From the NCBI RefSeq assembly GCF_040126305.1, contig NZ_CP149510.1, positions 2,739,001 through 2,803,000 on the forward strand: a stretch of 64,000 bases of DNA, in the 5' to 3' direction. The notes beneath the pieces were generated by a model. The model was not told the DNA's origin and searched no databases. It worked only from the letters and a program-made list of their open reading frames with translations. The stretch comes from Pararhizobium sp. A13. GTDB taxonomy: Bacteria > Pseudomonadota > Alphaproteobacteria > Rhizobiales > Rhizobiaceae. Every line of letters starts with the position of its first letter. Within the stretch, counting starts at the first letter, position 1. The translations under genes and the position numbers were made by a program. This document shows positions 47,140 through 57,298 of this stretch, one piece after another.

Positions 47140-47553
47140 ATGTTGCAGCCAAAGCGTACTAAGTACCGCAAGCAGTTCAAGGGACGCATCAAGGGCGTTG
47201 CCAAGGGCGGTTCCGACCTTGCTTTCGGTGAATTCGGCCTGAAGTCTCAGGAGCCGAACCGCGTTAACGCGCGCGAGATCGAAGCGGCCCGCCGCGCGAT
47301 CACCCGTCACATGAAGCGTGCCGGTCGCGTGTGGATCCGCGTATTCCCAGACGTTCCGGTCACGGCCAAGCCGACCGAAGTCCGCATGGGTAAAGGTAAG
47401 GGTTCGGTCGAATACTGGGCTTGCAAGGTCAAGCCCGGCCGAATGATGTTCGAAATCGACGGCGTCAGCGAAGAACTCGCCCGTGAGGCGCTTCGCCTTG
47501 GTGCTGCGAAACTCTCTGTCAAGACGCGCTTCGTACAGCGCATTGCAGAGTAA
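47140..47553 (+). CDS. rplP: 50S ribosomal protein L16
   Basis: 137 residues. [35 protein letters not shown] and [29 protein letters not shown] are the L16 hallmarks near the A-site tRNA. 38 nt after rpsC, followed 12 nt later by rpmC. Confidence 0.99.
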   Translation: MLQPKRTKYRKQFKGRIKGVAKGGSDLAFGEFGLKSQEPNRVNAREIEAARRAITRHMKRAGRVWIRVFPDVPVTAKPTEVRMGKGKGSVEYWACKVKPGRMMFEIDGVSEELAREALRLGAAKLSVKTRFVQRIAE

Positions 47554-47565
47554 GGAGTAAAGCCC

Positions 47566-47766
47566 ATGAAAGCCGAGACCGTTCGCGCACTGAGCGCAGA
47601 TCAGCTCAACGAAGAGCTTGCCAAGCTGAAGAAAGAGCAGTTCAACCTGCGCTTCCAGAAGGCCACCGGCCAGCTCGAAAAATCGTCGCGCATCAATGAA
47701 GTCCGCAAGGATATTGCGCGCGTGAAAACCATTGCCCGCCAGAAGGCGGCAGAAGCCAAGGCTTAA
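47566..47766 (+). CDS. rpmC: 50S ribosomal protein L29
   Basis: 66 residues, helical: [40 protein letters not shown]. Tunnel-exit protein beside L23. Between rplP and rpsQ. Confidence 0.97.
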   Translation: MKAETVRALSADQLNEELAKLKKEQFNLRFQKATGQLEKSSRINEVRKDIARVKTIARQKAAEAKA

Positions 47767-47778
47767 GGACCGAAGAAT

Positions 47779-48015
47779 ATGCCAAAACGCATTCTGCAGG
47801 GCACAGTCGTCAGCGACAAGAACGACAAGACCGTAGTGGTCCGCGTCGAGCGTCGCTTTGCGCACCCGATCTTCCAGAAGACCGTTCGCCGGTCGAAGAA
47901 GTACAAGGCGCACGACGAGAACAACCAGTACAAGGTCGGCGACGTCGTTTCCATCGAGGAATGTGCGCCGATTTCCAAGGACAAGACCTGGACGGTCGTT
48001 TCCGTTCAGGCCTAA
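47779..48015 (+). CDS. rpsQ: 30S ribosomal protein S17
   Basis: 78 residues. [45 protein letters not shown] is the S17 OB fold. Last gene before a 324-nt break with a terminator. Confidence 0.98.
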   Translation: MPKRILQGTVVSDKNDKTVVVRVERRFAHPIFQKTVRRSKKYKAHDENNQYKVGDVVSIEECAPISKDKTWTVVSVQA

Positions 48016-48339
48016 TTGCGATTGATTTGCGCTTGGCCCTTGCGCCGGGCGCAAAAATCTGTATGAAGCAGCGTCAGAACGCTCCGGTGTCGAGCGTTCT
48101 TTTGCTTTGAGCGCACGGAAGGTCCCGTCTGGGAAACCACCCTGGCAACGATCCATCCCGCGCGACTGTACGATTCCCTCATTCGGAATCGATTTGAAGA
48201 CGAAACGTGCAGCTATTCAAAGTGCTGTAGCGTCATTGCGTGCCCGTTCGGCGCGCGGCGCTGCGGAACAAAGTTTTCATAAGCCGGAGAAGGGGGCAGT
48301 TGCCCAACCGGTCCGGTAACAACAAGAAGGCGACCTGAC
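48016..48339 (+). other. Intergenic break between rpsQ and rplN
   Basis: 324 bases with no gene; unusual inside this normally compact cluster. Contains an inverted repeat TTGCGC / GCGCAA near 48025-48054 followed by AAAT, the terminator at 48076-48106, and a 7-bp hairpin CGATTCC / GGAATCG (48171-48191). The rest up to rplN presumably holds a spc-operon promoter, which I cannot place. Confidence 0.6.
48076..48106 (+). terminator. Terminator after rpsQ
   Basis: AGAACGCTC / GAGCGTTCT, 9 bp with a 7-nt loop, followed by TTTGCTTT. It would end the S10 operon and leave the spc genes under their own promoter. Confidence 0.72.
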
Positions 48340-48708
48340 ATGATTCAGATGCAAACAAACCTCGACGTGGCGGATAATTCCGGCGCACGTCGTGTCATGT
48401 GCATCAAGGTGCTGGGCGGCTCCAAGCGCAAGTACGCTTCGGTCGGCGACATTATCGTCGTTTCGATCAAGGAAGCGATCCCGCGCGGCCGCGTCAAGAA
48501 GGGTGATGTGATGAAGGCGGTTGTCGTTCGCACCGCCAAGGACATCCGTCGTCCGGACGGCAGCGTCATCCGGTTCGATAACAACGCAGCTGTTCTTATC
48601 GACAACAAGAAAGAGCCGATCGGCACCCGTATCTTCGGACCGGTTCCGCGCGAACTCCGCGCCAAGAACCACATGAAGATCATCTCGCTGGCTCCAGAAG
48701 TGCTGTAA
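48340..48708 (+). CDS. rplN: 50S ribosomal protein L14
   Basis: 122 residues. [44 protein letters not shown] is diagnostic. Intersubunit protein. First gene of the spc unit here. Confidence 0.99.
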   Translation: MIQMQTNLDVADNSGARRVMCIKVLGGSKRKYASVGDIIVVSIKEAIPRGRVKKGDVMKAVVVRTAKDIRRPDGSVIRFDNNAAVLIDNKKEPIGTRIFGPVPRELRAKNHMKIISLAPEVL

Positions 48709-48720
48709 GGAGCGATTGAG

Positions 48721-49029
48721 ATGCAAAAGATTCGCAAGGGCGACAAGGTCGTCGTATTGACCGGCAAGGACAAGGGCCGCTCCGGAGAAGTTCTCCAGGT
48801 GCTGCCGAAGGAAGACCGGGCTGTTGTGCGTGGCGTCAACATGGTGAAGCGTCACCAGCGCCAGACCCAGAGCCAGGAAGCCGGCATCATCAACAAGGAA
48901 GCTTCGATCCACCTGTCCAACATTGCTGTTGCCGACAAGGATGGCAAGCCGACCCGCGTCGGCTTCAAGGTTGTCGAAGGCAAGAAGGTCCGTGTGGCCA
49001 AGCGTTCGGGAGAAGTGATCGATGGCTGA
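48721..49029 (+). CDS. rplX: 50S ribosomal protein L24
   Basis: 102 residues. KOW motif [26 protein letters not shown], then [36 protein letters not shown]. Starts large-subunit assembly. Overlaps rplE by 8 nt. Confidence 0.98.
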   Translation: MQKIRKGDKVVVLTGKDKGRSGEVLQVLPKEDRAVVRGVNMVKRHQRQTQSQEAGIINKEASIHLSNIAVADKDGKPTRVGFKVVEGKKVRVAKRSGEVIDG

Positions 49030-49582
49030 CACCAAGAAGTACGAACCCCGTCTGAAGACGGAATATGTTGAGCGCATCAGCAAGGCGATGCAGGAGAAAT
49101 TCTCCTACGCAAACGTCATGCAGATCCCGCGTCTCGACAAGATCGTCATCAACATGGGTGTTGGCGAATCGACGGGCGACTCCAAGAAGCCGACTGTTGC
49201 TGCTGCCGACCTCGCAGCGATTGCTGGCCAGAAGCCGGTCATCACCCGTGCCCGCAACTCCATCGCCGGCTTCAAGCTGCGCGAAGGCATGCCGATCGGC
49301 GCCAAGGTTACACTTCGCGGCGCTCGCATGTACGAATTCCTGGACCGCCTGGTGAACATCGCTCTTCCGCGTGTTCGCGACTTCCGCGGCCTGAATCCGA
49401 AGTCCTTCGATGGCCGTGGCAACTTCGCCATGGGTATCAAGGAACACATTGTGTTCCCTGAGATCAACTACGACAAGGTTGATCAGATGTGGGGCATGGA
49501 CATCATCGTTTGCACGACGGCAACGAACGACGACGAAGCACGCGCTCTGCTCACAGAGTTCAACTTCCCGTTCCGCCAGTAA
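49022..49582 (+). CDS. rplE: 50S ribosomal protein L5
   Basis: 186 residues. Binds 5S r[52 protein letters not shown] and [15 protein letters not shown]. Overlaps rplX, suggesting translational coupling. Confidence 0.99.
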   Translation: MADTKKYEPRLKTEYVERISKAMQEKFSYANVMQIPRLDKIVINMGVGESTGDSKKPTVAAADLAAIAGQKPVITRARNSIAGFKLREGMPIGAKVTLRGARMYEFLDRLVNIALPRVRDFRGLNPKSFDGRGNFAMGIKEHIVFPEINYDKVDQMWGMDIIVCTTATNDDEARALLTEFNFPFRQ

Positions 49583-49613
49583 GCCGTAACGACAAGCAGA
49601 AGGATTAAGTTGA

Positions 49614-49919
49614 ATGGCGAAGACGAGCGCAATTGAAAAGAACAATCGCCGCCGTAAGTCGGTTGCCCAGGATGCCTCCAAGCGGGCAGCCCTGAAGGCA
49701 ATCATCATGAACCAGTCTCTTCCGATCGAAGATCGCTTCAAGGCGACCTTGAAGTTGGCGAGCCTCCCGCGCGACGGATCCAAGACCCGCGTTCGCAACC
49801 GTTGCGAAGTCACCGGTCGTCCGCGCGCGTATTATCGCAAACTCAAGATGTCGCGTATTGCGCTTCGTGAACTGGGCAATTTCGGCAAGGTGCCGGGCAT
49901 TGTCAAGTCGAGCTGGTAA
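49614..49919 (+). CDS. rpsN: 30S ribosomal protein S14 (zinc-free form)
   Basis: 101 residues. [18 protein letters not shown] and [28 protein letters not shown]. It lacks the paired CxxC motifs of the zinc-binding form, as is common in proteobacteria. Confidence 0.98.
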   Translation: MAKTSAIEKNNRRRKSVAQDASKRAALKAIIMNQSLPIEDRFKATLKLASLPRDGSKTRVRNRCEVTGRPRAYYRKLKMSRIALRELGNFGKVPGIVKSSW

Positions 49920-49931
49920 GGAGACGGGCAC

Positions 49932-50330
49932 ATGGCAATGACAGATCCGCTGGGCGATATGCTCACCCGTATCCGTAACGGTGCTGCACGCCGCAAGTCG
50001 AGTGTTTCCACTCCGGCTTCCAAGCTGCGCGCACGCGTTCTGGATGTCCTTCAGGCTGAAGGTTACATCCGCGGATACTCAGAAGTCGAATTTGGTAACG
50101 GCAAGTCCGAGATCAACATCGAACTGAAGTACTACGAAGGTGCGTCGGTGATCCGTGAGATCGGCCGCGTATCGAAGCCGGGCCGCCGAGTTTATGTCTC
50201 GGTCAAGTCCATTCCGCAGGTCGCGAACGGTCTCGGTATCACCATCCTTTCGACCCCGAAGGGTGTGATGGCCGATCATCAGGCACGCGAACAGAACGTT
50301 GGTGGCGAGGTTCTCTGCTCCGTATTCTAA
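49932..50330 (+). CDS. rpsH: 30S ribosomal protein S8
   Basis: 132 residues. [31 protein letters not shown] and GIGITILST-like [30 protein letters not shown]. In E. coli S8 represses the spc operon at the L5 region. Confidence 0.99.
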   Translation: MAMTDPLGDMLTRIRNGAARRKSSVSTPASKLRARVLDVLQAEGYIRGYSEVEFGNGKSEINIELKYYEGASVIREIGRVSKPGRRVYVSVKSIPQVANGLGITILSTPKGVMADHQAREQNVGGEVLCSVF

Positions 50331-50373
50331 TACGGCAGCAGTGATCTCCATAACGGACAGACAGGTTTGAAAT

Positions 50374-50910
50374 ATGTCTCGTATCGGTAAAAAGCCCGTT
50401 CCGGTTCCTGCAGGTGTCACGGCCACGGTTAGTGGCCAGACGGTGACTGCAAAGGGCCCGAAAGGCGAACTCTTCTTCGTTGCTAACGACGAAGTCGTCG
50501 TAAAGCTGGAAGACAACAACGCGGTGTCGGTGACCCCGGTTGACCAGTCCAAGGATGCTCGCTCGAAGTGGGGCATGTCCCGCACGATGATCGAAAACAT
50601 CTTCAAGGGCGTCAAGGACGGTTACGAGCGCAAGCTCGAAATCAACGGCGTCGGCTATCGTGCGTCCATGCAGGGCAAGAACCTGCAGCTGGCACTCGGC
50701 TTCAGCCATGACGTGGTCTATCAGACTCCGGAAGGCATTTCGATTGCTGTGCCGAAGCCGACGGAAATCGTCGTCACCGGCATCAACAAGCAGCAGGTCG
50801 GCCAGGTTGCCGCGGAAATCCGCGAATACCGTGGCCCCGAGCCCTACAAGGGCAAGGGCGTCAAGTATGCCGGCGAGCGGATTGTCCGCAAAGAAGGCAA
50901 GAAGAAGTAA
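50374..50910 (+). CDS. rplF: 50S ribosomal protein L6
   Basis: 178 residues. [20 protein letters not shown] and [31 protein letters not shown], which contacts the sarcin-ricin loop region. Starts 43 nt after rpsH. Confidence 0.98.
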   Translation: MSRIGKKPVPVPAGVTATVSGQTVTAKGPKGELFFVANDEVVVKLEDNNAVSVTPVDQSKDARSKWGMSRTMIENIFKGVKDGYERKLEINGVGYRASMQGKNLQLALGFSHDVVYQTPEGISIAVPKPTEIVVTGINKQQVGQVAAEIREYRGPEPYKGKGVKYAGERIVRKEGKKK

Positions 50911-50922
50911 GGATCACGCGAA

Positions 50923-51285
50923 ATGGCTACAAGGAAAGATACACTTGTGCGCCGCGCCAGCCGCGTGCGCCGTCAAATCAAGGCAGTCGCCAATGGCCGC
51001 CTGCGCCTGTCGGTTCATCGCTCGTCGAAGAACATCTACGCACAGGTTATCGATGACGTTGCAGGCAAGACGGTTGCGTCTGCCTCCACGCTCGACACCG
51101 ATCTGCGTTCGTCTTTGAAGACGGGCGCTGACACGGCAGCTGCTGCTGCCGTTGGCAAGCTCCTTGCGGAGCGCGCTTCCAAGGCCGGCGTCAAGGACGT
51201 CGTCTTTGACCGCGGCGCCTTCATCTATCACGGCCGCGTCAAGGCGCTCGCCGAGGCAGCCCGCGAGGGTGGCCTGAACTTCTGA
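50923..51285 (+). CDS. rplR: 50S ribosomal protein L18
   Basis: 120 residues. [36 protein letters not shown] is the 5S-binding region. Followed by a 134-nt gap with a strong hairpin before rpsE. Confidence 0.98.
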   Translation: MATRKDTLVRRASRVRRQIKAVANGRLRLSVHRSSKNIYAQVIDDVAGKTVASASTLDTDLRSSLKTGADTAAAAAVGKLLAERASKAGVKDVVFDRGAFIYHGRVKALAEAAREGGLNF

Positions 51286-51341
51286 TGCAATTTTCCAGGC
51301 GTTAACGTCTGGACTCGAACAAATTGCACGGATAATACCCG

Positions 51342-51375
51342 GTCGCTTCGGTTCAATGAAACCGAAGCGACTTTT
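51342..51375 (+). terminator. Hairpin between rplR and rpsE, possible attenuator
   Basis: 12-bp perfect stem GTCGCTTCGGTT / AACCGAAGCGAC with a 6-nt loop, followed by TTTTGTC, 45 nt before rpsE. It resembles an intrinsic terminator inside the spc operon. Confidence 0.65.
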
Positions 51376-51419
51376 GTCAATCTGCCGATTGCACCCGGAA
51401 AAGAAAAAGGAAAAGGACA

Positions 51420-51989
51420 ATGGCACAAGAAAAAAGAGGTTCTCGCGAAGATCGCCAGAACCGCGAGGAGCGCGACAGCGAATTCGTTGACAAGCTCGTA
51501 GCAATCAACCGCGTTGCCAAGGTGGTAAAGGGCGGCCGTCGTTTCGGCTTCGCTGCTCTCGTCGTCGTCGGTGACCAGAAGGGCCGCGTTGGCTTCGGTC
51601 ATGGCAAGGCACGCGAAGTGCCGGAAGCTATCCGCAAGGCAACCGAAGCTGCCAAGCGCGAACTGATCTTCGTTCCGCTGCGCTCGGGCCGCACGCTTCA
51701 TCATGACGTTCATGGCCGCCATGGCGCCGGCAAGGTCCTGCTGCGCTCCGCCAAGGCTGGTACCGGCATCATCGCCGGTGGTCCGATGCGCGCCGTTTTC
51801 GAAACGCTCGGCATGCATGACGTCGTTGCGAAGTCGACCGGTTCGTCGAACCCGTACAACATGATTCGCGCTACGTTCGATGCCCTGAAGAACCAGGCGC
51901 ATCCGAAGGACGTCGCGGCACAGCGCGGCCTGAAATACGCCACGCTCCAGGCCCGTCGTGCGTCCGCCGGCGTCGCTTCCGAAGAATAA
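51420..51989 (+). CDS. rpsE: 30S ribosomal protein S5
   Basis: 189 residues. [50 protein letters not shown] is diagnostic, including the spectinomycin-binding loop. Ram-type accuracy protein at the mRNA entry. Followed 13 nt later by rpmD. Confidence 0.98.
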   Translation: MAQEKRGSREDRQNREERDSEFVDKLVAINRVAKVVKGGRRFGFAALVVVGDQKGRVGFGHGKAREVPEAIRKATEAAKRELIFVPLRSGRTLHHDVHGRHGAGKVLLRSAKAGTGIIAGGPMRAVFETLGMHDVVAKSTGSSNPYNMIRATFDALKNQAHPKDVAAQRGLKYATLQARRASAGVASEE

Positions 51990-52002
51990 GGGAGTCTGAA
52001 CA

Positions 52003-52206
52003 ATGGCCAAGAAAGAAGTTGCAAAGAAGACGGTTACGGTCGAGCAGACCGGTAGCCCCATTCGCCGGCCTGCCGTACAGCGCGCGACGCTGATCGGTCT
52101 CGGTCTCAACAAGATGCACCGGGTCAGCACGCTGGAAGATACGCCTTCCGTTCGTGGCATGATCCGGGCCGTCCAGCACCTCGTTCGCGTCGTCGACGAG
52201 AAGTGA
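52003..52206 (+). CDS. rpmD: 50S ribosomal protein L30
   Basis: 67 residues. [47 protein letters not shown]. Normal length with a short Lys-rich N-terminal extension. Between rpsE and rplO. Confidence 0.97.
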   Translation: MAKKEVAKKTVTVEQTGSPIRRPAVQRATLIGLGLNKMHRVSTLEDTPSVRGMIRAVQHLVRVVDEK

Positions 52207-52219
52207 GGGGGATACCATC

Positions 52220-52690
52220 ATGAAACTGAATGAAATCAAGGACAACGAAGGTTCGACCAAGAACCGCAAGCGTCTCGGTCGCGGCATCGGCTCCGGCTCG
52301 GGCAAGACTGCCGGCCGCGGTGTCAAGGGTCAGAAGGCTCGTTCGGGCGTTGCCATCAACGGCTTCGAAGGCGGCCAGATGCCAATCTACCGCCGCCTGC
52401 CGAAGCGCGGCTTCAACAACATCTTCCGTTCGGACTTTGTTGTCGTATCGCTCGGCCGCATCCAGACCGCCATCGATGCCAAGAAGCTCGATGCTTCGAA
52501 GACCGTCGATGCCGCCGCTCTCCAGGCTGCCGGCGTCATCCGCCGCGCCAAGGACGGCATCCGCGTTCTGGCCGACGGCGAACTGAAGGCGAAGCTTTCG
52601 CTCGAAGTTGCCGGTGCTTCCAAGCCGGCGATCGAAAAGATCGAAAAGGCTGGCGGCTCGATCAAGCTCCTTTCGGGCGCTGCTGAATAA
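52220..52690 (+). CDS. rplO: 50S ribosomal protein L15
   Basis: 156 residues. [43 protein letters not shown] at the N-terminus and [20 protein letters not shown] strong terminator follows. Confidence 0.98.
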   Translation: MKLNEIKDNEGSTKNRKRLGRGIGSGSGKTAGRGVKGQKARSGVAINGFEGGQMPIYRRLPKRGFNNIFRSDFVVVSLGRIQTAIDAKKLDASKTVDAAALQAAGVIRRAKDGIRVLADGELKAKLSLEVAGASKPAIEKIEKAGGSIKLLSGAAE

Positions 52691-52702
52691 TTGTTGCTGA
52701 TG

Positions 52703-52735
52703 AACCGCCCGGGGTGCTTCACACCGGGCGGTTTT
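52703..52735 (+). terminator. Terminator between rplO and secY
   Basis: AACCGCCCGG / CCGGGCGGTT with extra pairs toward the loop, followed by TTG after a TTTT run. It separates the ribosomal spc genes from secY-adk. Confidence 0.85.
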
Positions 52736-52926
52736 GCTCCCATATGAGAGCCTCACGGATTCGCGGCCGGATTGATCCGCCGCAAAGCATTTAACGGGGA
52801 ACCACGGTGAGGCGCATGATTGCGGATGCGATCGTTCCCGAGCCGGTTTTCACAAAAAGAAGATAGCTTTTTCCGGAGCTGACCGGGTTTTCCCGCGGGT
52901 TCCGAACTGGCTACGCGGAGAATTGC

Positions 52927-54267
52927 ATGGCTTCTGCAGCGGAACAGCTCGCCTCCAACCTGAATTTTTCGACTTTCGCCAAGGCGGAAGATCTGAAAAA
53001 ACGCCTCTGGTTCACCCTTGGCGCCCTTCTGGTTTATCGTCTCGGCACCTATATTCCGCTTCCCGGTCTCAATCCGGAAGCCTTTGCCCAGGCCTTCCAG
53101 GGCCAGAGCGGCGGCATCCTCGGCCTTTTCAACATGTTTTCGGGCGGCGCCGTATCGCGTATGGCGATCTTCGCCCTCGGCATCATGCCCTATATTTCCG
53201 CCTCCATCATTGTTCAGCTGATGACCTCCGTGGTTCCGTCGCTTGAGCAGTTGAAGAAGGAAGGCGAGCAGGGTCGCAAGGTCATCAACCAGTATACGCG
53301 CTACGGCACGGTGCTGCTCGGCACGCTGCAGGCCTACGGCATCGCGGTCGGTCTTGAGAGCGGTAACGGGCTCGTCGGCGATCCGGGCTGGTTCTTCCGC
53401 ATCTCGACCGTCATCTCGCTGCTCGGCGGCACCATGTTCCTGATGTGGCTCGGTGAACAGATCACCTCGCGCGGCATCGGCAACGGCATCTCGCTGATCA
53501 TCTTCGCGGGTATCGTCGCCCATCTGCCGACGGCTCTTGCCGGTACGCTCGAACTTGGCCGCACCGGCGCGCTTTCGACGCCGCTTATTCTTGCCATCAT
53601 CGTCATGGTGGTTGGCGTGATTGCGTTGATCGTCTTCGTCGAGCGCGCGCAGCGCCGTCTGCTGATCCAGTACCCGAAGCGCCAGGTCGGCAACCGGATG
53701 TTCCAGGGCGATACCTCGCACCTGCCGCTGAAGCTCAATACGTCAGGCGTTATACCGGCGATCTTCGCGTCCTCGCTGCTGCTTCTGCCGGCGACGCTCG
53801 CAGGCTTTGCCAACACGGCTTCGATGCCCTCCTGGGCGACGACGATCGTTGCAGCGCTCGGTCATGGCCGGCCGCTCTATATGGTGCTCTACGGTGGCAT
53901 GATTGCGTTCTTTGCCTTCTTCTACACGGCGATCGTCTTCAATCCGAAGGATACGGCCGACAATCTGAAGAAGCATGGCGGCTTTATCCTCGGTATCCGC
54001 CCGGGCGAGCGCACCGCTGAATACATCGACTACGTGCTGACCCGCATCACGGTGATCGGCGCGATCTACCTGATGTTCGTCTGCATTCTGCCCGAAGTCC
54101 TGATCGCGCAGACCGGCGTGCCGTTCTACCTTGGTGGTACGTCGCTTTTGATTGTTGTCAGCGTGACCCTTGATACTGTAGCACAGGTGCAGGGTCACCT
54201 GATTGCTCAGCAGTATGAGGGGCTGATCAAGAAGTCGAAGCTGCGTGGAGGGAAGAGGGGCCGATGA
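52927..54267 (+). CDS. secY: Preprotein translocase subunit SecY
   Basis: 446 residues with ten membrane helices. [16 protein letters not shown] near helix 1, [31 protein letters not shown], and the cytosolic loop [19 protein letters not shown] are SecY signatures. Forms the protein channel with SecE (24708). Overlaps adk by 4 nt. Confidence 0.99.
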   Translation: MASAAEQLASNLNFSTFAKAEDLKKRLWFTLGALLVYRLGTYIPLPGLNPEAFAQAFQGQSGGILGLFNMFSGGAVSRMAIFALGIMPYISASIIVQLMTSVVPSLEQLKKEGEQGRKVINQYTRYGTVLLGTLQAYGIAVGLESGNGLVGDPGWFFRISTVISLLGGTMFLMWLGEQITSRGIGNGISLIIFAGIVAHLPTALAGTLELGRTGALSTPLILAIIVMVVGVIALIVFVERAQRRLLIQYPKRQVGNRMFQGDTSHLPLKLNTSGVIPAIFASSLLLLPATLAGFANTASMPSWATTIVAALGHGRPLYMVLYGGMIAFFAFFYTAIVFNPKDTADNLKKHGGFILGIRPGERTAEYIDYVLTRITVIGAIYLMFVCILPEVLIAQTGVPFYLGGTSLLIVVSVTLDTVAQVQGHLIAQQYEGLIKKSKLRGGKRGR

Positions 54268-54860
54268 GACTTATATTTTTGGGACCGCCGGGAGCAGGCA
54301 AGGGAACACAGGCCAAACTTCTGACGGAAAAATATGGCATTCCGCAGCTATCTACCGGAGATATGCTGCGCGCCGCCGTTGCCGAGCAGAGCGATGTCGG
54401 CAAGCGTGCCAAGGCCGTGATGGATGCCGGCCAGCTCGTTTCGGATGAAATCGTCAATGAAATCGTTTCTGATCGCATCGATTCGACCGATTGCGCCAAG
54501 GGTTTCATCCTCGATGGCTATCCGCGCACCGTTCCGCAGGCGGTGGCGCTCGGCAAGATGCTCGAAGGCAAGGGGCTTCGGCTCGATGCCGTGATCGAAC
54601 TGAAAGTCGATGAAGGCGCGCTTGTGCGGCGGATGGAGAATCGCGTAGCAGAAACCATCGCCGCTGGCGGTACGGTTCGCTCCGACGACAATCCGGAAGC
54701 TTTCAAGAAGCGTCTTGTCGAATATCGCGAAAAGACGGCGCCGCTGTCGCAGCACTATGCGGCTACGGGCGAACTCAAGACTGTTGATGGGATGGCATCG
54801 GTTGAAACGGTGACGTCGGAAATCAACAAAATACTGGCATCGGCTTCTGCCGACGCCTAA
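54264..54860 (+). CDS. adk: Adenylate kinase
   Basis: 198 residues. P-loop [11 protein letters not shown] (7-17), AMP site [20 protein letters not shown] (usually DGFPRT). The short LID without zinc cysteines matches the short alphaproteobacterial form. Converts ATP + AMP to 2 ADP. The rplO-secY-adk-rpsM order is typical of this class. Coupled to secY by the ATGA overlap. Confidence 0.98.
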   Translation: MRLIFLGPPGAGKGTQAKLLTEKYGIPQLSTGDMLRAAVAEQSDVGKRAKAVMDAGQLVSDEIVNEIVSDRIDSTDCAKGFILDGYPRTVPQAVALGKMLEGKGLRLDAVIELKVDEGALVRRMENRVAETIAAGGTVRSDDNPEAFKKRLVEYREKTAPLSQHYAATGELKTVDGMASVETVTSEINKILASASADA

Positions 54861-55073
54861 AAAGGACTGCCAGGGAGTTGACTTTTGTGGCCGATTCCTT
54901 CAAAGACCGCGCTAACTCGCTACATGCAAGGGATCGGCGCGGATTTCAAAACAACGAAGTCCGGGCGCGATTCTTTTGACGTGTTCCGAACACCACTTTA
55001 ACAGTTGGCCTTTTCAAGGCTGCATAACGAAGCACCTATTGCCGGATGGCAACTGGAAGCAAGGAGAACAGGC

Positions 55074-55442
55074 GTGGCTCGTATCGCTGGCGTCAACATC
55101 CCGACGGCAAAGCGCGTAGTAATCGCGCTCCGTTACATTCACGGGATCGGTCCGAAATTCGCACAGGAAATCGTCGAGAAGGTCGGTATCCCGGCTGAAC
55201 GTCGCGTGCATCAGCTGACGGATGCTGAAGTCCTTCAGATCCGCGAAACCATCGACCGTGATTACCAGGTCGAAGGTGACCTGCGTCGCGAGACCTCGAT
55301 GAACATCAAGCGTCTGATGGACCTCGGCTGCTACCGCGGCCTGCGTCATCGCCGCTCGCTGCCGGTTCGCGGTCAGCGCACGCATACCAATGCCCGCACC
55401 CGCAAGGGCCCGGCAAAGGCGATCGCTGGTAAGAAGAAGTAA
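55074..55442 (+). CDS. rpsM: 30S ribosomal protein S13
   Basis: 122 residues. Starts with GTG at 55074 (AAGGAGAAC upstream), giving [26 protein letters not shown]; the open frame to 55005 is not conserved. The C-terminal [17 protein letters not shown] touches P-site tRNA. Followed by a terminator. Confidence 0.98.
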   Translation: MARIAGVNIPTAKRVVIALRYIHGIGPKFAQEIVEKVGIPAERRVHQLTDAEVLQIRETIDRDYQVEGDLRRETSMNIKRLMDLGCYRGLRHRRSLPVRGQRTHTNARTRKGPAKAIAGKKK

Positions 55443-55463
55443 TTTCCCTGTAAGGGGAAGTGC

Positions 55464-55494
55464 AGAGGCTGGCGCCCGGCGCCGGCCTCTTTTG
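55464..55494 (+). terminator. Terminator between rpsM and rpsK
   Basis: AGAGGCTGGCGC / GCGCCGGCCTCT (12 bp, one T-G) with a 3-nt loop, followed by TTTTGTGGTTT. Unexpected between two genes usually cotranscribed. Confidence 0.8.
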
Positions 55495-55524
55495 TGGTTT
55501 CGGAAGGGCGCTCAAATGCGGCCT

Positions 55525-55553
55525 CCGGTGGAGCTGCTGGAATTACGGCAGTG
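55525..55553 (+). promoter_or_regulatory. Hairpin repeat copy 1 upstream of rpsK
   Basis: Stem GCTGCTG / CGGCAGT (wobbles included) with loop GAATTA, inside a 29-base unit starting CCGGTGGAGC. It shares 25 of 29 positions with copy 2, exactly 100 bp downstream. The differences include T35-to-C with A50-to-G (last two digits), which keep the pair. Confidence 0.6.
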
Positions 55554-55624
55554 ACGATATCGCCGCGCTGATCGGGCCGTCCGTTGGCGCATAGTGAAAA
55601 TTCAGGGCAGGGGGTTTCCTCTTC

Positions 55625-55653
55625 CCGGTGGAGCCGCTGGTGTTACGGCGGTG
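55625..55653 (+). promoter_or_regulatory. Hairpin repeat copy 2 upstream of rpsK
   Basis: Stem GCCGCTG / CGGCGGT with loop GTGTTA, unit starting CCGGTGGAGC. It ends 23 nt before the rpsK start, close enough to affect ribosome loading or to be a protein-binding site. Confidence 0.6.
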
Positions 55654-55676
55654 CAGAGATCAACGAAAGGTATATC

Positions 55677-56066
55677 ATGGCCAAGGAAGCCACACGCGTT
55701 CGCCGTCGCGAGCGTAAAAACATTTCCACGGGCGTTGCTCACGTCAACTCGTCGTTCAACAACACGATGATCACCATCACCGACGCACAGGGCAACGCGA
55801 TTGCCTGGTCGTCGGCTGGTTCGAAGGGCTTCAAGGGCTCGCGCAAGTCGACCCCGTTCGCGGCTCAGATGGCTGCCGAAGATGCGGCCAAGAAGGCTCA
55901 GGAACACGGCATGAAGACGCTGGAAGTCGAAGTTTGCGGTCCGGGTTCCGGCCGTGAATCGGCTCTGCGCGCCCTGCAGGCTGCGGGTTTCATGATCACC
56001 TCGATCCGTGACGTGACCCCGATTCCGCACAACGGCTGCCGCCCGCGCAAGAAGCGCCGCGTCTGA
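55677..56066 (+). CDS. rpsK: 30S ribosomal protein S11
   Basis: 129 residues. [48 protein letters not shown] is diagnostic; the tail [20 protein letters not shown] closes the protein. The open frame upstream to 55584 overlaps the hairpin repeat and is not conserved. rpsD does not follow, unlike in E. coli. Confidence 0.98.
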   Translation: MAKEATRVRRRERKNISTGVAHVNSSFNNTMITITDAQGNAIAWSSAGSKGFKGSRKSTPFAAQMAAEDAAKKAQEHGMKTLEVEVCGPGSGRESALRALQAAGFMITSIRDVTPIPHNGCRPRKKRRV

Positions 56067-56083
56067 TCAGTGACATTCATCAA

Positions 56084-56110
56084 GCCGGTGGAGGCCATGC
56101 TTCCTCCGGC
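56084..56110 (+). promoter_or_regulatory. Hairpin in the rpsK-rpoA spacer
   Basis: GCCGG-TGG-AGG pairs with CCTCCGGC (TGG bulged) across an 8-nt loop, about 57 nt before rpoA. No T-run; a structural or processing element is possible. Confidence 0.35.
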
Positions 56111-56166
56111 GCTTCAAGGCTCGGTTGCCACGATTGGATGGTGGCAACGAACGGAAGGCAAGACAT

Positions 56167-57177
56167 ATGATTCAGAAAAACTGGCAGGAACTGATCAAGC
56201 CGAACAAGGTCGAGTTCTCCTCCTCGGGCCGTACCAAGGTTAGCCTTGTTGCCGAGCCGCTGGAGCGTGGCTTTGGCCTGACCCTCGGCAACGCGCTTCG
56301 CCGCGTTCTTCTGTCGTCGCTTCGCGGCGCTGCGGTGACCGCAGTGCAGATCGACGGCGTACTGCACGAGTTCTCCTCGATCCCGGGTGTTCGGGAAGAC
56401 GTCACAGACATCGTGCTCAACATCAAGGAAATCGCCATCAAGATGGATGGCGATGACTCAAAGCGCATGGTCGTGCGCAAGCAGGGTCCGGGCGTCGTAA
56501 CCGCCGGTGACATCCAGACGGTTGGCGATATCGAAATCCTCAACCCGAACCATGTGATCTGCACCCTCGACGAGGGCGCCGAGATCCGCATGGAATTCAC
56601 CGTCAACAACGGCAAGGGCTATGTGCCGGCTGACCGCAACCGTTCGGAAGATGCTCCGATCGGCCTCATCCCGGTCGACAGCCTGTATTCGCCGGTCAAG
56701 AAAGTGTCCTACAAGGTGGAAAACACCCGCGAAGGCCAGGTTCTCGACTACGACAAGCTGTCCATGCAGATCGAGACCGATGGTTCCGTCACCGGTGAAG
56801 ATGCAGTCGCTTTTGCGGCCCGCATCCTTCAGGACCAGCTCGGCGTCTTCGTCAACTTCGACGAGCCGCAGAAGGAAGCCGAAGAAGAAGCCGTTACCGA
56901 ACTGGCGTTCAACCCGGCACTCCTGAAGAAGGTCGACGAACTGGAACTCTCCGTCCGTTCGGCCAACTGCCTGAAGAACGACAACATCGTTTACATCGGC
57001 GATCTCATTCAGAAGACCGAGGCCGAAATGCTTCGCACTCCGAACTTTGGTCGCAAGTCGCTGAACGAAATCAAGGAAGTTCTCGCTTCCATGGGCCTGC
57101 ACCTCGGCATGGAAGTGCCGGCATGGCCGCCCGAGAACATCGAAGATCTCGCCAAGCGCTACGAAGACCAGTATTGA
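56167..57177 (+). CDS. rpoA: RNA polymerase subunit alpha
   Basis: 336 residues. N-terminal dimerisation domain (about 1-235) with [29 protein letters not shown]; linker rich in Glu ([10 protein letters not shown]); C-terminal domain with [19 protein letters not shown] and [14 protein letters not shown] that binds UP elements and activators. Start ATG 56167, with GGAAGG upstream. Confidence 0.99.
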   Translation: MIQKNWQELIKPNKVEFSSSGRTKVSLVAEPLERGFGLTLGNALRRVLLSSLRGAAVTAVQIDGVLHEFSSIPGVREDVTDIVLNIKEIAIKMDGDDSKRMVVRKQGPGVVTAGDIQTVGDIEILNPNHVICTLDEGAEIRMEFTVNNGKGYVPADRNRSEDAPIGLIPVDSLYSPVKKVSYKVENTREGQVLDYDKLSMQIETDGSVTGEDAVAFAARILQDQLGVFVNFDEPQKEAEEEAVTELAFNPALLKKVDELELSVRSANCLKNDNIVYIGDLIQKTEAEMLRTPNFGRKSLNEIKEVLASMGLHLGMEVPAWPPENIEDLAKRYEDQY

Positions 57178-57298
57178 GCAAACAAAAGGCAGGTTAACCC
57201 TCTGCCTTTCCCCGTCAAACAGCAGGTTTCGAACCTGTATGTGCCAGGAAACGGCAGGCCCATAAAGTTAAGGGCACCTGCATTTAAGGAGAATAGCA

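Noticed and set aside
55525..55653. CRISPR-like reading of the 29-base repeats 100 bp apart
   Set aside because: Only two imperfect copies, wrong spacing, no cas genes, and the differences are compensatory within a stem.
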